Source of the DNA: Chrysoperla carnea
Lineage: Eukaryota; Arthropoda; Insecta; Neuroptera; Chrysopidae
DNA: 64,000 nt
Direction: 5' to 3'
Assembly (NCBI RefSeq): GCF_905475395.1
Contig: NC_058339.1
Coordinates: 72,630,520 to 72,694,519 of the forward strand
In this document: one piece after another, positions 44,606-55,100 of the stretch
How the letters are laid out: each line of letters begins with the position of its first letter
Numbering within the stretch: the first letter of the stretch is position 1
Made by a program: the position numbers and the translations under genes
Notes under the pieces: model-generated
Databases searched by the model: none
What the model was told of the DNA's origin: nothing
The model's input: only the letters and a program-made list of their open reading frames with translations

Positions 44606-47303
44606 TTAATTTCTTTTATTTAATAATTTTTTTTTCTTTATTTCTAATTCAACTTCTTTAATTTCTAATTCAACTTGTTCTCTTTTCCTAATTATTTCTA
44701 AAATTTCTAGTTTCTTTTCATGTTTTTGTTTCTTTAATAGAAATAATTGTTCGGAATAGTCACGAGATACTCGTTTTATATGTATCATATTATTTCGATC
44801 ATTTTTCTCCGCTTGTTCTTTTGCCAGCACGTTTGTTGACGGTAATATTCGTTCGATTTTTATATTATTAGTCTCTGTGTTAGAATTAAGGGGGTCATCG
44901 TCGTCAACAAGAGAAATACAATCTTGGCCATTTATACTTGGTTTAAAATCTTCATGGTGAGAAAGATTTTCGTAAGAAACAGACTCTGTAAAATAAAAAT
45001 ATAAAATCTGATGTGGCTTTTTCTTTATACTTTTACTTGTAGAGAGAAGCTTTTAGAAAATTTTAATTTGATAACTAAAAGAGGTATGGATGCAACTATT
45101 TGATAACAATGAGAATTTGAGAACAAAATGGCGACTGTTGAATGTTATTATTTTTCAAACAATGAATAACATTACTTAACTAAATTTACATCCTAAATAA
45201 GCTGACCTGCTTTTTTTTAACAAAATTTAAGTTAAAAGAATGTAAAAATTACCATTTAATACTCTACTGAAATTATCTTCACTGTGGTCGTCATGATCAT
45301 AAACAAATATCCCTTCACCTTCCTAAAAAAATTAACACATTTAATTTTCAATTTTAGGGCCTTTTTAGAAATCTTAGATCGTATATTTCTGAGAAACAAA
45401 AAGAAATAATTTGAAATGTAGTTATACGCCTATAACACAATTTTATCAAATAAACAAAAATATTTTTCTGTATATTTTCGCATACAATTTTTACTTTATT
45501 ATATTATAAAGTATTGTGAGACGGACGCAAAGTATGTTGCGTCCGTCGGTATATCTGTTACCAAGCTGGAGCCTTCAATTTTCAACCGATTTTTCTCAAA
45601 CTCGATACATAGGTTCAGTTTGATCATAATTCCAGACGATTTTTTCATTTTTTTCCTAGGCCTTTTTTAAGGGTACTTCCCTATAGGCCAAAACAGGATT
45701 TTTGGGGTTTTCTCAAAAACGGCTCTAACGAATTCGATTAAACTGGGCACAAGGCTAGATCTTAAGGTGTGCCTTGGATTGGTATAAGCCACATATCCGG
45801 GAAACTTCGAGAAGGCCCACATCATTGGGAAAAACTTTTTTTGTTTGGAGATTTCTCAAAAACGGCTCAATCGATTTCGATTAAACTAGGCACAAGGCTA
45901 GACTTTAAGGTGTTCCTATGATTGGTATAAGCCACATATCCAGGAAAATTCGACAAGACCCATACTCTTGGGATAAAACTTTTTTTTGGGTTTTTTCAAA
46001 GACGGCTCTAACGATTTCGATTAAACTGGGCACAAGGTTAGACCTTAAGGTGTTCCTAGGATTGCTATAACCCACCGTCCGGGGAAATTCGAGAAGGCCC
46101 ACACCTTAGGGAAAACCTTTTTTTTGGGGTTTTCTCAAAAATGGAACCACGATTTCGATTAAACTTGACACAAGGATAGGCCATAAGGTGTTCTTAGGAT
46201 TGGTATAAGCCACATATCCGGGAAAATTCGAGAAGGCCACACCCTAGGGAAAACATTTCAAAATACAGAAAATGGTATTTTCTAGGGAGAGGCTGAGGGG
46301 ACAGCAGTGAAACTTCGTATAATAAAAAAGACCTTAATTTAACGTAAAACTTAATTAAGCCAAATTAGTGAAGTTAATAAACTAAAGCTTTTCCTTGTTT
46401 TTAAATAATTCTTACAATTGGCTGCTTTCAATCAAAATATTACAAGAATAATATATCAATTTTATAATATAATAAAGTCTTGTCCGATGTTTCGGACCGT
46501 TTATTTGACTTGTTTGACTATATCCAGTTTTTGAAAGTAAATTAAATTGCTCGCGATTTCTTGCTAAGTTACTAGTTTTAAATTGGTACGTGTTCTTTTC
46601 ATTAAACTATTGTTATCGAACATTTTAATAAAAATTTTGAATGGTATTCGTAATTTAAGCCTAGTATAAATACACAAAGTTAAAGTATAACATATAACAA
46701 AGTTATATAATGACTCTCGATTTGGCATTTGAGCTATATGCGCACACTCAGAACGTTAATAGTTATTCTTTATCCATGTTGTGATTTTATATGTCTCTGG
46801 TCATTTTGAATATAGTTTTAAGCTAAACGCAAAAATCAAAGGCGTCCGTTGAATACGCAAATTGTGGTCAACTGATTTCCACTTCTAAATTAGTCCATTT
46901 AATATTCGTTTTTAGGTCTTTAAATCGTAAAACGGTATATTTTTGTGAAATAAAAAGGAATAATTTGGAATATTGATATACCTCTATTACGTAATTTTAA
47001 CAGATACACAAAAATATACACCTTGTTAGCGGCAATTCTTAATCTCCTTCTTTCCCTTTTTTGTATATTTCCATATAATTCTTTGACTTGTTTAATAGAT
47101 CTTTGTCCAGTTTTTGAATGTAAATTAAATTGCTCAGCGATTTCTTGCCAAGTTGTTTGTTTTAAATTGCTAGTTGCATGATCAGTTTTTGTACTATCAA
47201 CAATATATTTATATGGCTTTACTAATTGGGTTAAAAATTCTTTTTCTTCATCTAAAAAATTTTTAGCACGTTTTTTTTTCATTGAATTATCGGTTTCGGT
47301 CAT
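44606..47303 (-). CDS. Myb/SANT-like DNA-binding protein (MSANTD3-like)
   Basis: Three exons, 47303-47022, 45322-45253 and 44985-44606, join in phase to give 243 residues. Residues ~12-90 form a Myb/SANT-like domain: FLDEEKEFLTQLVKPYKYIV, TTWQEIAEQFN with two conserved Trp-type positions, and IKQVKELYGNIQKRERRRL. This resembles MSANTD3, whose start is [20 protein letters not shown] and which has the same length and layout. The middle is acidic and low in structure (DHDDHSED, LVDDDDPLNS). Residues ~175-240 are strongly charged and probably coiled-coil (KKQKHEKKLEILEIIRKREQ). A DNA-binding or transcriptional role is inferred from the domain; targets are unknown. Such domains often derive from transposon co-factors. 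Intron 1 (45,323-47,021) contains a decayed duplicate of exon 1 and a repeat insertion. Confidence 0.75.
45356..45493 (-). pseudogene. Duplicated intron/exon-1 edge of the MSANTD3-like gene (left part)
   Basis: This segment parallels 46,900-47,082: TCGTATATTTCTGAGAAACA matches ACGGTATATTTTTGTGAAAT, AATAATTTGAAATGTAGTTA matches AATAATTTGGAATATTGATA, and TGTATATTTTCGCATA matches TGTATATTTCCATATA. It is the downstream part of a duplicate whose other half is at 46,478-46,760. Confidence 0.6.
45494..46477. mobile_element. ~1-kb inserted element with 140-bp tandem repeats
   Basis: It splits the decayed duplicate of exon 1. Near its ends CTTTATTATATTATAAAG (45,494-45,511) and TTTATAATATAATAAAG (46,461-46,477) are inverted copies. 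A perfect 11-bp stem (GACGGACGCAA, 6-nt loop) lies at 45,520-45,547. From about 45,711 to 46,270 a unit of 139-143 bp is repeated about four times, each with TCTCAAAAACGGCTC, ATTTCGATTAAACT, GGCACAAGGCTAGA and TAAGCCACATATCC. No ORF with family features was found. The nature of the element is unknown. Confidence 0.6.
46478..46760 (-). pseudogene. Decayed duplicate of MSANTD3-like exon 1 and promoter
   Basis: Matches the real exon 1 and upstream region (47,083-47,600): TTTGACTTGTTTGACTATAT, CCAGTTTTTGAAAGTAAATT, AAATTGCTCGCGATTTCTTG and TAGTTTTAAATTG are near-identical to 47,091-47,170. TAAGCCTAGTATAAATACAC matches the upstream flank. CTCGATTTGGCATTTGAGCT with ATGCGCACACTC matches 47,551-47,590. 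The middle of the exon is deleted and one base is lost after TTGCTC, which shifts the frame. It lies inside intron 1 of the parent gene, same strand. Confidence 0.7.
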
Positions 47304-48177
47304 ATTTATAAAAATCTTGATGATCTCTGGTTCGAATAATATACGAAATTTAATCCTAAGTATAAACATAAACGCCTAAAGGATAACATAAATTTTTATA
47401 TATTAATGTCTTATAAAAAAAATTCAAGCTTAATGAATTTATAACTCGCCTTAAATTTAAAAAAAATGTATTTATTTTAAATTCGATAAATTTAATGAAA
47501 ATACAATTATTTATTTTTAATTTATAGTTTTAACCAGAGTTAAAAATTAATCCTCGATTTGACATTTATGCTTTATGCGCACACTCTGATTTTGATAACG
47601 TTAAAATTATAATGTAGGTTTAAAATTAAAAAAAAAATGTTTCCCTGAATAGTATAGAGTATAGACGATTAAAATTAATTTTAATTTAAATCAAATTTAT
47701 TTTTTATCCTGAATAATTTTGAATTCGCCTAGATGTTAAAGAAAGACTATTTACCTTTGAAAATTCACTACTTATAATACTTAAAATACTTGAAAATTCA
47801 CTATTTAAAATATATGATCTAAGCTATTTACCAATTGCTTTATCTTTGAACAGGGGCGGATTTACGAATTTGCTGCCCATTGGCAGGCATCAAAGTGCCG
47901 CCTTTTTTTATAAACAAAAATCTGTTTTATTTATTTGGAAATTGAAAAATATTTAATATAATATATGAAATAACTTTTTAATCGTAAGTAAGGTTTACAA
48001 AACAAAAAAACAATTCATTTTTCAATTATTTCAATGTACATTTTTACGCCGGACTTTTTCAACAGCAAATGAATCGATGATTTTGTTCAGATCAACTTGT
48101 AGCAAAGTTTCAACTTCAATACATATTATAGCCAAAGAATTTAGTCTGTTCTCAAAATGAACGTTCCGCAGTACAAT
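47304..48177. other. Spacer upstream of the MSANTD3-like gene
   Basis: Contains the presumed promoter of the MSANTD3-like gene (to about 47,600) and, at 47,854-47,900, a fragment starting GGGGCGGATTTACGAATTTG related to the MITE at 34,672. No other gene is seen. Confidence 0.5.
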
Positions 48178-48590
48178 CAGTGTTGCCAACTTTCAATTCT
48201 CAAACCCACTAAACAGACGATAGAAAACCACTAGAAAACCACTAAGACTTCTGCCATAATAAAAATTAAAAACTTTTAATTTATTATGAAGCAAATAATT
48301 GAAAATTTAAAAATTATATTTCTGAAATTCTATTTAGATTTTTATGATGATGTTCAAATAACTTGAGGTTAATAAAAATTCAATTAATATGTATGAAAAC
48401 AGTTCTTTATATAAAATAGAAAAACAATAGAGTACACATTTTTACTCTATAGCAAACAATTTTTACCTATATTCATCTATGAATAAAAACCACTAAAAAA
48501 AACCACTAACCACTAAAAAGTAAATAATCCCACTAACAAAATATAAAAACTGCTAGTTTTAGTAGTAAAACCACTAAGTTGGGAACACTG
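48178..48590. mobile_element. hAT-type MITE with 8-bp target duplication
   Basis: The element is 413 bp. Its ends CAGTGTTGCCAACT (48,178) and AGTTGGGAACACTG (ending 48,590) are inverted repeats with one mismatch. AGTACAAT lies directly on both sides (48,170-48,177 and 48,591-48,598), an intact 8-bp target duplication. CAG-type ends and 8-bp duplications are diagnostic of the hAT superfamily. The interior is AT-rich with several CCACTAA motifs and no transposase. Confidence 0.85.
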
Positions 48591-49510
48591 AGTACAATTT
48601 GCTACTGCAGTGCAAGTAAACATTCTAGCATTCTAGTCTCTGACATGGTACAGTTGACCAAAACAAGACGGAAGGTTAGGTTATAGTATTTCTGAGAAAC
48701 GTTCTAAAACTTCCAGGATAGTGACATTCGCGAACATAGTGACTAGATATAGTTTAAGTGAAGTGGCGACTTTTTCAAATGATTGTTTCACGCAAAATTG
48801 ACTAAAATTGAAAATAATTCACATTTTTATTAAACAAAAAAATTTTTAATAATTGAATTTTTTGCCTACTTTGCCTACAAAGGAAACAGTGAAATAAAAA
48901 GTTCTTTATTTTTGTAAAAACAATGTATTCTCATATATACTATTTACATTTTGTTCATTAGATAAGATGTATTGATGAAATTAATTTAATTAATTAGGAT
49001 GTTATATTATACTATCATTAAAAGATTCGGTAGGAGTGTGCATGCTATAGAATTGATTACGACTTTAGTGCTTACTTAGTCCGAATCCAGCAGTGGTGTC
49101 TCTCCAGCTATAGTCTATTAAGCTCGAATCCAGCCACCAATATTTCAGATGAGACTTAAAACGTCTTACTAATTCAAAAGAAGAGTTTTTCAGAATTAGT
49201 AAATCTTTTTAAGCCTATCATTTGAAATATTTCCACTAGGGTTCTGAAATATTTTTAACCGTTGAGTTCAAAAATGGGACACGAAGTATTACAGAGAACG
49301 GAGGTTATGTTTACCTTTGTTTTAAACGGAATTGAATTATTTTATTCGGAATATATTTTCTTTGATAGCAATAAAAGTTATAAATTTTTTTTGGAAAGAA
49401 CAAATTTAATATTTTTTGCTCAAATCCAGAGAATTTATACCTTTGCCCGGAAATCGCAGACACGCCTCGAAAACCCGACACTCCGGCCCAAAACCGAAGG
49501 GGTAGGAGCC
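48591..49510. other. Spacer downstream of the dynein gene
   Basis: No gene recognised. An AATAAA on the minus strand (49,341-49,346) could serve the dynein light intermediate chain transcript, 165 nt past its stop. Confidence 0.45.
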
Positions 49511-50914
49511 CTAAAATTGTCGATTATATGCATTACATAATTGTTCTAATGAACATGCGTTTATTCCTAAATCACTCCATGAATCGCTCGATGGAGTAAT
49601 GTACAATGGTGTATGATAATCTTTAGATAGAGCGGCACGAGAATTTCCTGAACTCCAAATAATACTATTCAATAGCTCACCAAATCGTTTAACTAATGCA
49701 GGAATTTCATGACTGTAGAATATAAGATGTGCTGATCTCAATAATGCTATTCCACGTAAAAATTTACACACATTTTTTTTCATTTCTGATTCTAAAAACA
49801 AGAAAATAAACAAATTTGATTTTTAAATTCTGTGGATAAATTCCAAAAACACCCTGCAAGTAGGTATTGTTTAGTCTTAGTCTATCAAAATGCACTATTC
49901 TGAAACTTACCTAAATTTTGAAAAATATCGTATTTACTACCAATAATAATAATATTCTCTGGAGAAAATCCCGATACGTTATTGAAAATTTGTTGAGCAT
50001 CTAAAGTAATTGAATTTGGTCGTGATAAATCGAAAACTATCAGAAATAAAACCGGTTTAAATTGTCTTTCTGGTTTAAGAATTGTCGATATTACTTTTGG
50101 CGATATTGTTTCTAGCATTTCCCAAATGTGACAAATTTTATTTGTTTTTCGGCTCCATGAGTATTCTATTCCTGGTGCTCTTTTTCCATTTGGGGGATTT
50201 TTGCCTAGCCATTGAGCAATTATTGATGATTTACCCTAGTAAAATTAAACGCATTTATTTATTTTATTATTAATTTTTAAAATCAGCGTAGACATTGACA
50301 ATAAATCGATACTGAGCGTTTGAAGTTTTCTAAGCACCTAAAACTGCCGATCAGTAGAAATTCCGTGCTCATTTGTACCTTGAAATTTTTTCATTGAGTA
50401 GGATGAAATAAGTTGCTAATTTAATATCGGAGCAATTTTTATGCATAGCGATTAATTATCAATACCTAGTAATTGCGTTTTACTATTCCTTTGAAAGGGT
50501 CAGCACTAAAGGACCCAGCAACGTTTTTGAGTTATGTGCGCGTTGGAATGTCAACATTTCTGTCAAAACAATACGCGTTTTTCGAAAATATTTAAGGAAC
50601 ATTTATTTTGGGGTTGAAGTGTGAGTTTAAGATTGGTGAGTAGTGTACTACAAAACCTCTCGAGCTTTTATAGTATTTAAAAGTGCAATTTTCTCAATAG
50701 CGAATTGCTCAGTGTTGTCGGACTAACTAATTTTTTAGCTTGTTGTAAATCATTCTAAAAAATATTCGCTGTTTATGACTTATTACATGTATTCTTTTTA
50801 TTTGTTTACCGATACAGAAGCTCCAAGAATAAGTATTGCCTTGTCAGTAATCTCTTTTTCAGCATCATTTTTCATTGACAGAGTTATTGCAATGTCTCTT
50901 AAAGTTTGAATCAT
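49511..50914 (-). CDS. DYNC2LI1: Cytoplasmic dynein 2 light intermediate chain (D2LIC)
   Basis: D2LIC is the light intermediate chain of dynein-2, the retrograde motor of intraflagellar transport in cilia. Three exons, 50914-50810, 50235-49911 and 49791-49511, join in phase to give 236 residues. A P-loop GASVSGKS (residues 31-38) spans intron 1. Next come APGIEYSWSRKT and, as in the human protein, FDLSRPN and IIIIGSKYDIFQNLE. Exon 3 has CKFLRGIALLRSAHLIFYS and PLYITPSSDSWSDLG, matching PLFITAGLDSFGQIG. The protein is much shorter than the ~350-residue human form. The ~40 residues between LDLSKPN and IIGSKYD are largely absent, and the C-terminal ~60-70 residues are missing. An undetected extra 3' exon cannot be excluded. 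Confidence 0.88.
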
Positions 50915-51038
50915 GTTTATTTAAGCTTTATTTTAATTAAAATTTGTAACTAAACTTATTATAAAACTTTTAAAACATTTAGACAGCGTAAATTATTTAA
51001 GCATATTTGTTTATATGTTTATGTTTATATGAACAAAT

Positions 51039-51051
51039 ATTGCCTAGCAAC
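51039..51051. promoter_or_regulatory. RFX-type X-box upstream of DYNC2LI1
   Basis: ATTGCC-T-AGCAAC fits the X-box pattern RYYNYY(N1-3)RRNRAC at every fixed position. It lies 125 bp upstream of the DYNC2LI1 start codon. RFX factors drive many cilia genes, including dynein-2 and IFT genes, through promoter-proximal X-boxes. The motif is seen; its function is inferred. Confidence 0.5.
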
Positions 51052-51214
51052 AATATTACTATTTTAAAGGTGTATTCACACTATATCGACAATATCGATC
51101 GATAAAGCAAACGTCAAAAACAATTCCGAATCAGAAATCTGTAATTTATGGTAATGTCAAATTTAATTTAATTTTTTTTTTATATATCTTTAAAAATTAT
51201 AGCTCATGTGTTAT

Positions 51215-51325
51215 TCTGATATATGAGCTATATTATAGTTAAGTTTTATTCAAATCTATTCATTAGTTTTTGCGTGAAAACAAACAAACCTCCTTACTTT
51301 CACATTTATAATATATAGGGATACA
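51215..51325 (-). repeat. LINE-like tail fragment (reverse)
   Basis: Reversed, it reads TATTATAAATGTGAAAGTAA then GTTTGTTTGTTTTCACGC, like the tail at 44,262. The surrounding 51,052-52,148 stretch has a G-run at 52,032-52,044 and no gene; it contains an imperfect DRE-like AATATCGATCGATAAAG at about 51,091. Confidence 0.5.
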
Positions 51326-52148
51326 TATGTGTATGTATCGATTTTCGCTGATTCGCTTTTTAGAATTTTGATGTTTATCTTAAAAATCGAATACAAAATT
51401 ATGGAAAGTAAATAATATAAATATGTAATTCAAGCATTATTTTAACCATAAAATGCCAGTAAAAACCTTATCAGGGATTAAAAATTTTGTATATAAAGAC
51501 GAATTTTTTCATCCAAAAAGTTTTTAAATATAGGCAATTATTTAAACAAATATGTTAAATATAGTATAAAAATGTCTAAAAATGATCAAAGTTGCACACA
51601 TTTTTAGCAAAGAAAATATAAGCTGCAATAAAAGGGCTTAAAATAATGCTTGAATTACTAAATACTCGGATATATCTTCAATTCACAAAGTAAGGAAATA
51701 TGGAACTAGGTTTTTATTTTCATTAACCGTTTTTTACACTACAAATCATATATCTTCTTGTTACAAATTTTTCTCTGGGAAAAACAAAAAGCTGCTAAAG
51801 TAAGTGACGTAAAATTTATCAAATTTGTACAAAAAGATTGAACAAATATGTTTGTCAAAGCATGATAATGTCTGTATAGCCACTTTTAGATTAGATAATT
51901 TTCAATATCTCAATGTTTTTCACTCTAATAATATTTTTTGTATAAATATTTAGAAAACACTTAATTTTATACTTATTGTAAGAACTGGTTGAGTATTTTT
52001 GGACCACACCAAGGAATCATCCATGAAGGAAGGGGGGGGGGGGGTCAAGAATTCCAATTGAATAAAAGCTTTAAAAAATAGGGGAATAATATACTAGACA
52101 AATATTTAAAAAAAAGTATATTTAAAATTTAATATTAAAAAAAAAACA

Positions 52149-55100
52149 CTAATTTTTTACACCTTTCTTAATATTTAATTTACCCAAAGGTGTTTCCGAA
52201 AATCCTTCATCTTTATCGTACACTTTCAGACCGCGAACAAATGTTTTATAAACTTTCCCATAAAATTCCATATTTAAATATGGCGTTATCTGAAAAACAA
52301 TACTTCATTAAAAAAATTTCAAATTTTAATTTTTCGTTAAAAAATTGTTTTTTGTTTTTATACATTGGTCATAGTTTTCTGTCACAAAATTTATTGAAAT
52401 GTTTAATAAACTGATGTTTATTTGGCATTAGCTATGAACTACCCGCTTTGCTAGGCAACATTCCTACTTTCATCCCTCCCCTATAGCCCCTTGCGTAGGG
52501 GTTATAGTCTTGTAATATGTACACGCGCCATTCTCTTTTATTTGATACCCCATATTCGTCCCCACTTTCTCCCTCTACCTTTCCACTCCCTGAAGGTTAA
52601 AGATAAACAAAATAATCCTTGAAGCTGGTTGTATATCTTTTTAATATTTGAGCTTAATCGATGCACAACTTTTTAAGTTTTTAAGCACATCCCTTTCAAT
52701 CTTTATTTCAACCCCTGATTCTAAATTATGCATGTATTATTCATAAAAGCCTTCCTCTTAAATCACTCTATCTATTAGAAAAAACCACAGCAATATATCC
52801 TTTAAAGATCTAAGCATCCTTAAGGGACATGATAGGTATAAACTGCGGCAAGCGACTTTGTTCTTATACGCTACTATGAATTAATTAATGTAGTATTGCC
52901 TAATTTGCCAGGGATAACCTTTTTAGTCTATGACTTACCTTATTTTTCATCTCAATATCAGATTGTTTGACTACAAATGTTTCATTTTGATTCCATACGA
53001 CAAAATCTGCATCTAAACCTTCTTTTAATTGACCTTTTTTACTTTCTAAACCAATCAATTTTGATGGACCTTTACATAAGAAATGTGAAACATCCAACAA
53101 ATTTAAGCCACGTTTACGAGCCTCCGTCCAAAATAATGATAATCCAAATTGTACAGATGCAATTCCACCCCAAGCTTTCATGAAATCTGCGGGTTTCTCA
53201 GTGTTGTTCAAAAATTTTAAATTTGGTGTACATGGAGAATGATCAGATACAACTTGATCGATATCGTGGTTTTGTAAGGCTGCCCACAAGAGTTCCTAGA
53301 AAAATTCATAAAATTTAAGAAGTATTCTATGATTTTGATTATTGATAATTTTACCCGATTTTCATGATCCCTTATTGGAGGGCAACATTTATATTGCGTT
53401 TTACCCTGTGGAATTTCTTCGGAACTAAATGTTAAATAATGGTGACATGTTTCGACAGTTAGATTCTTATTTTTTGCTCTAAATTTACGTAAAATAGGCA
53501 ATGCTTTGGCAGCTGCTAAGTGGACAATGTGGCAACGAACACTAGAATCCAAAAAATTAAATAACAAGTGAAAACAAACAATTTACTGAGTTAATTGTTG
53601 AAATACCATATATAGACAGTGTTGATTAGGCAATCGTTTGTTTTTTTAAGTCATGTAAGTAAAGAAAGATAGCCACTCTTACACTCAAAGTAATAAGAGT
53701 ATCTTTCTTCTCACTTCCTCAGTGAACATATTATTTTCTATAAACAAACACATACATATATACGATAAAAGTATACTTGATACAATACAGTACATAAATA
53801 CTATATAATGCCTAATTTGCGTCCTCACGGGTAAACAGTGATGTTTACGAAAAAATATTTCAAACAAAAGTTGTTCATTTTTTTACTTTTAAAGTTTTGT
53901 TCTATCTCTAATGGCTTACAAGATACGGACCTAAGACCCAATTCACCTATGCTGCTCATTTACTAACTCAACCTCACTTTTTACATCCAGAGCATGCTAT
54001 AAAAATTTCAGCTTGATATATCTTTTCGTTTTTGAGTTATCGTGTCCGCAGACGGACAGACAGACAGGCATTGCAAAAATTTGTTCGCAGCATCAATATT
54101 CTTAAGCGTTACAAACTTGGGACTAAACTTAGCATACCTTCATATATTACATATATACAGGAAATACAAATTGTAAAAAAGTATAAAAAAATGCATACAA
54201 ACCTATGTTTTGCACATAATTCGGTGACAATTTTAATAGCTTCAACTTCCATTTCATCTGGACGACTTTCCAAAAATGTTTCGTAAATTGTGGGATCACC
54301 TGAAATTACATTTGCACAGTTAGGGAAAGTTAGTTTTCGAGGTATGTTTTGAATGACTTACCGATTGGTGTTGTATTATTCAGTTCTAATTCGGCATGAA
54401 ACTAAAAAAATATGTACTTAGTTTACAAGTAATTAAAAAAGCTTATTCGTGTTGAAGAACAAGAAAAAGGCGATCCCAAATGACAGGGACATATTTTCAA
54501 CTCTCCTAATGACTGAGTACCCAGGTGGAAAAATATTTGAAGAAAGAATAAATCTTAATAAGTCTTAGGAACTTTGAAAAAGTCTTAGGAACTCTGAAAA
54601 ATCTTAGAAACTTTGAATAACTCTGAATTTCTCAACGTCTTTTGGAGTGGCTAATTCAGACTTAATAAGTCATGGATAACTCTGAATTAGACAGTTCAAA
54701 AACGTTGAGAAATCCAGAATTATTCAGAGTTCTTAATACTTTTTCAGAGTTCTTAAGATTTTTTAAGAGTTTCTACGAGTAATTTGCACTTATTCTTTCT
54801 TCAAATATTTTTTCCACCAGAATTGATGCACATCCTTTCAACTCTCAAAGAGCTATATAGAAAACGAATCAGGTATGGTAAAGGGTAAAAGAGCGAGTGT
54901 CGTCACGAGCTCAATACCGGGTTGGTTTAAAAGGCCTTTTACTTGATAGGTTTCGCATTACTCCTCCAGCCAATTCCAAGGCCTTATTTTAAATATACAG
55001 GTTGGACCATTTTTTATTGGCTAACTACAAAACGACCTATTAGCCATAATATATTAAAATGATCCACCCCACCCTGTATGTTAAAAATACTCAAATTGTA

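Noticed and set aside
45905-46102. 65-codon minus-strand ORF
   Set aside because: It lies within the 140-bp tandem repeats and differs between repeat units.
49075-49140. tRNA-like GTCCGAATCC / GCTCGAATCC motifs
   Set aside because: No box A at the right distance and no cloverleaf could be drawn.
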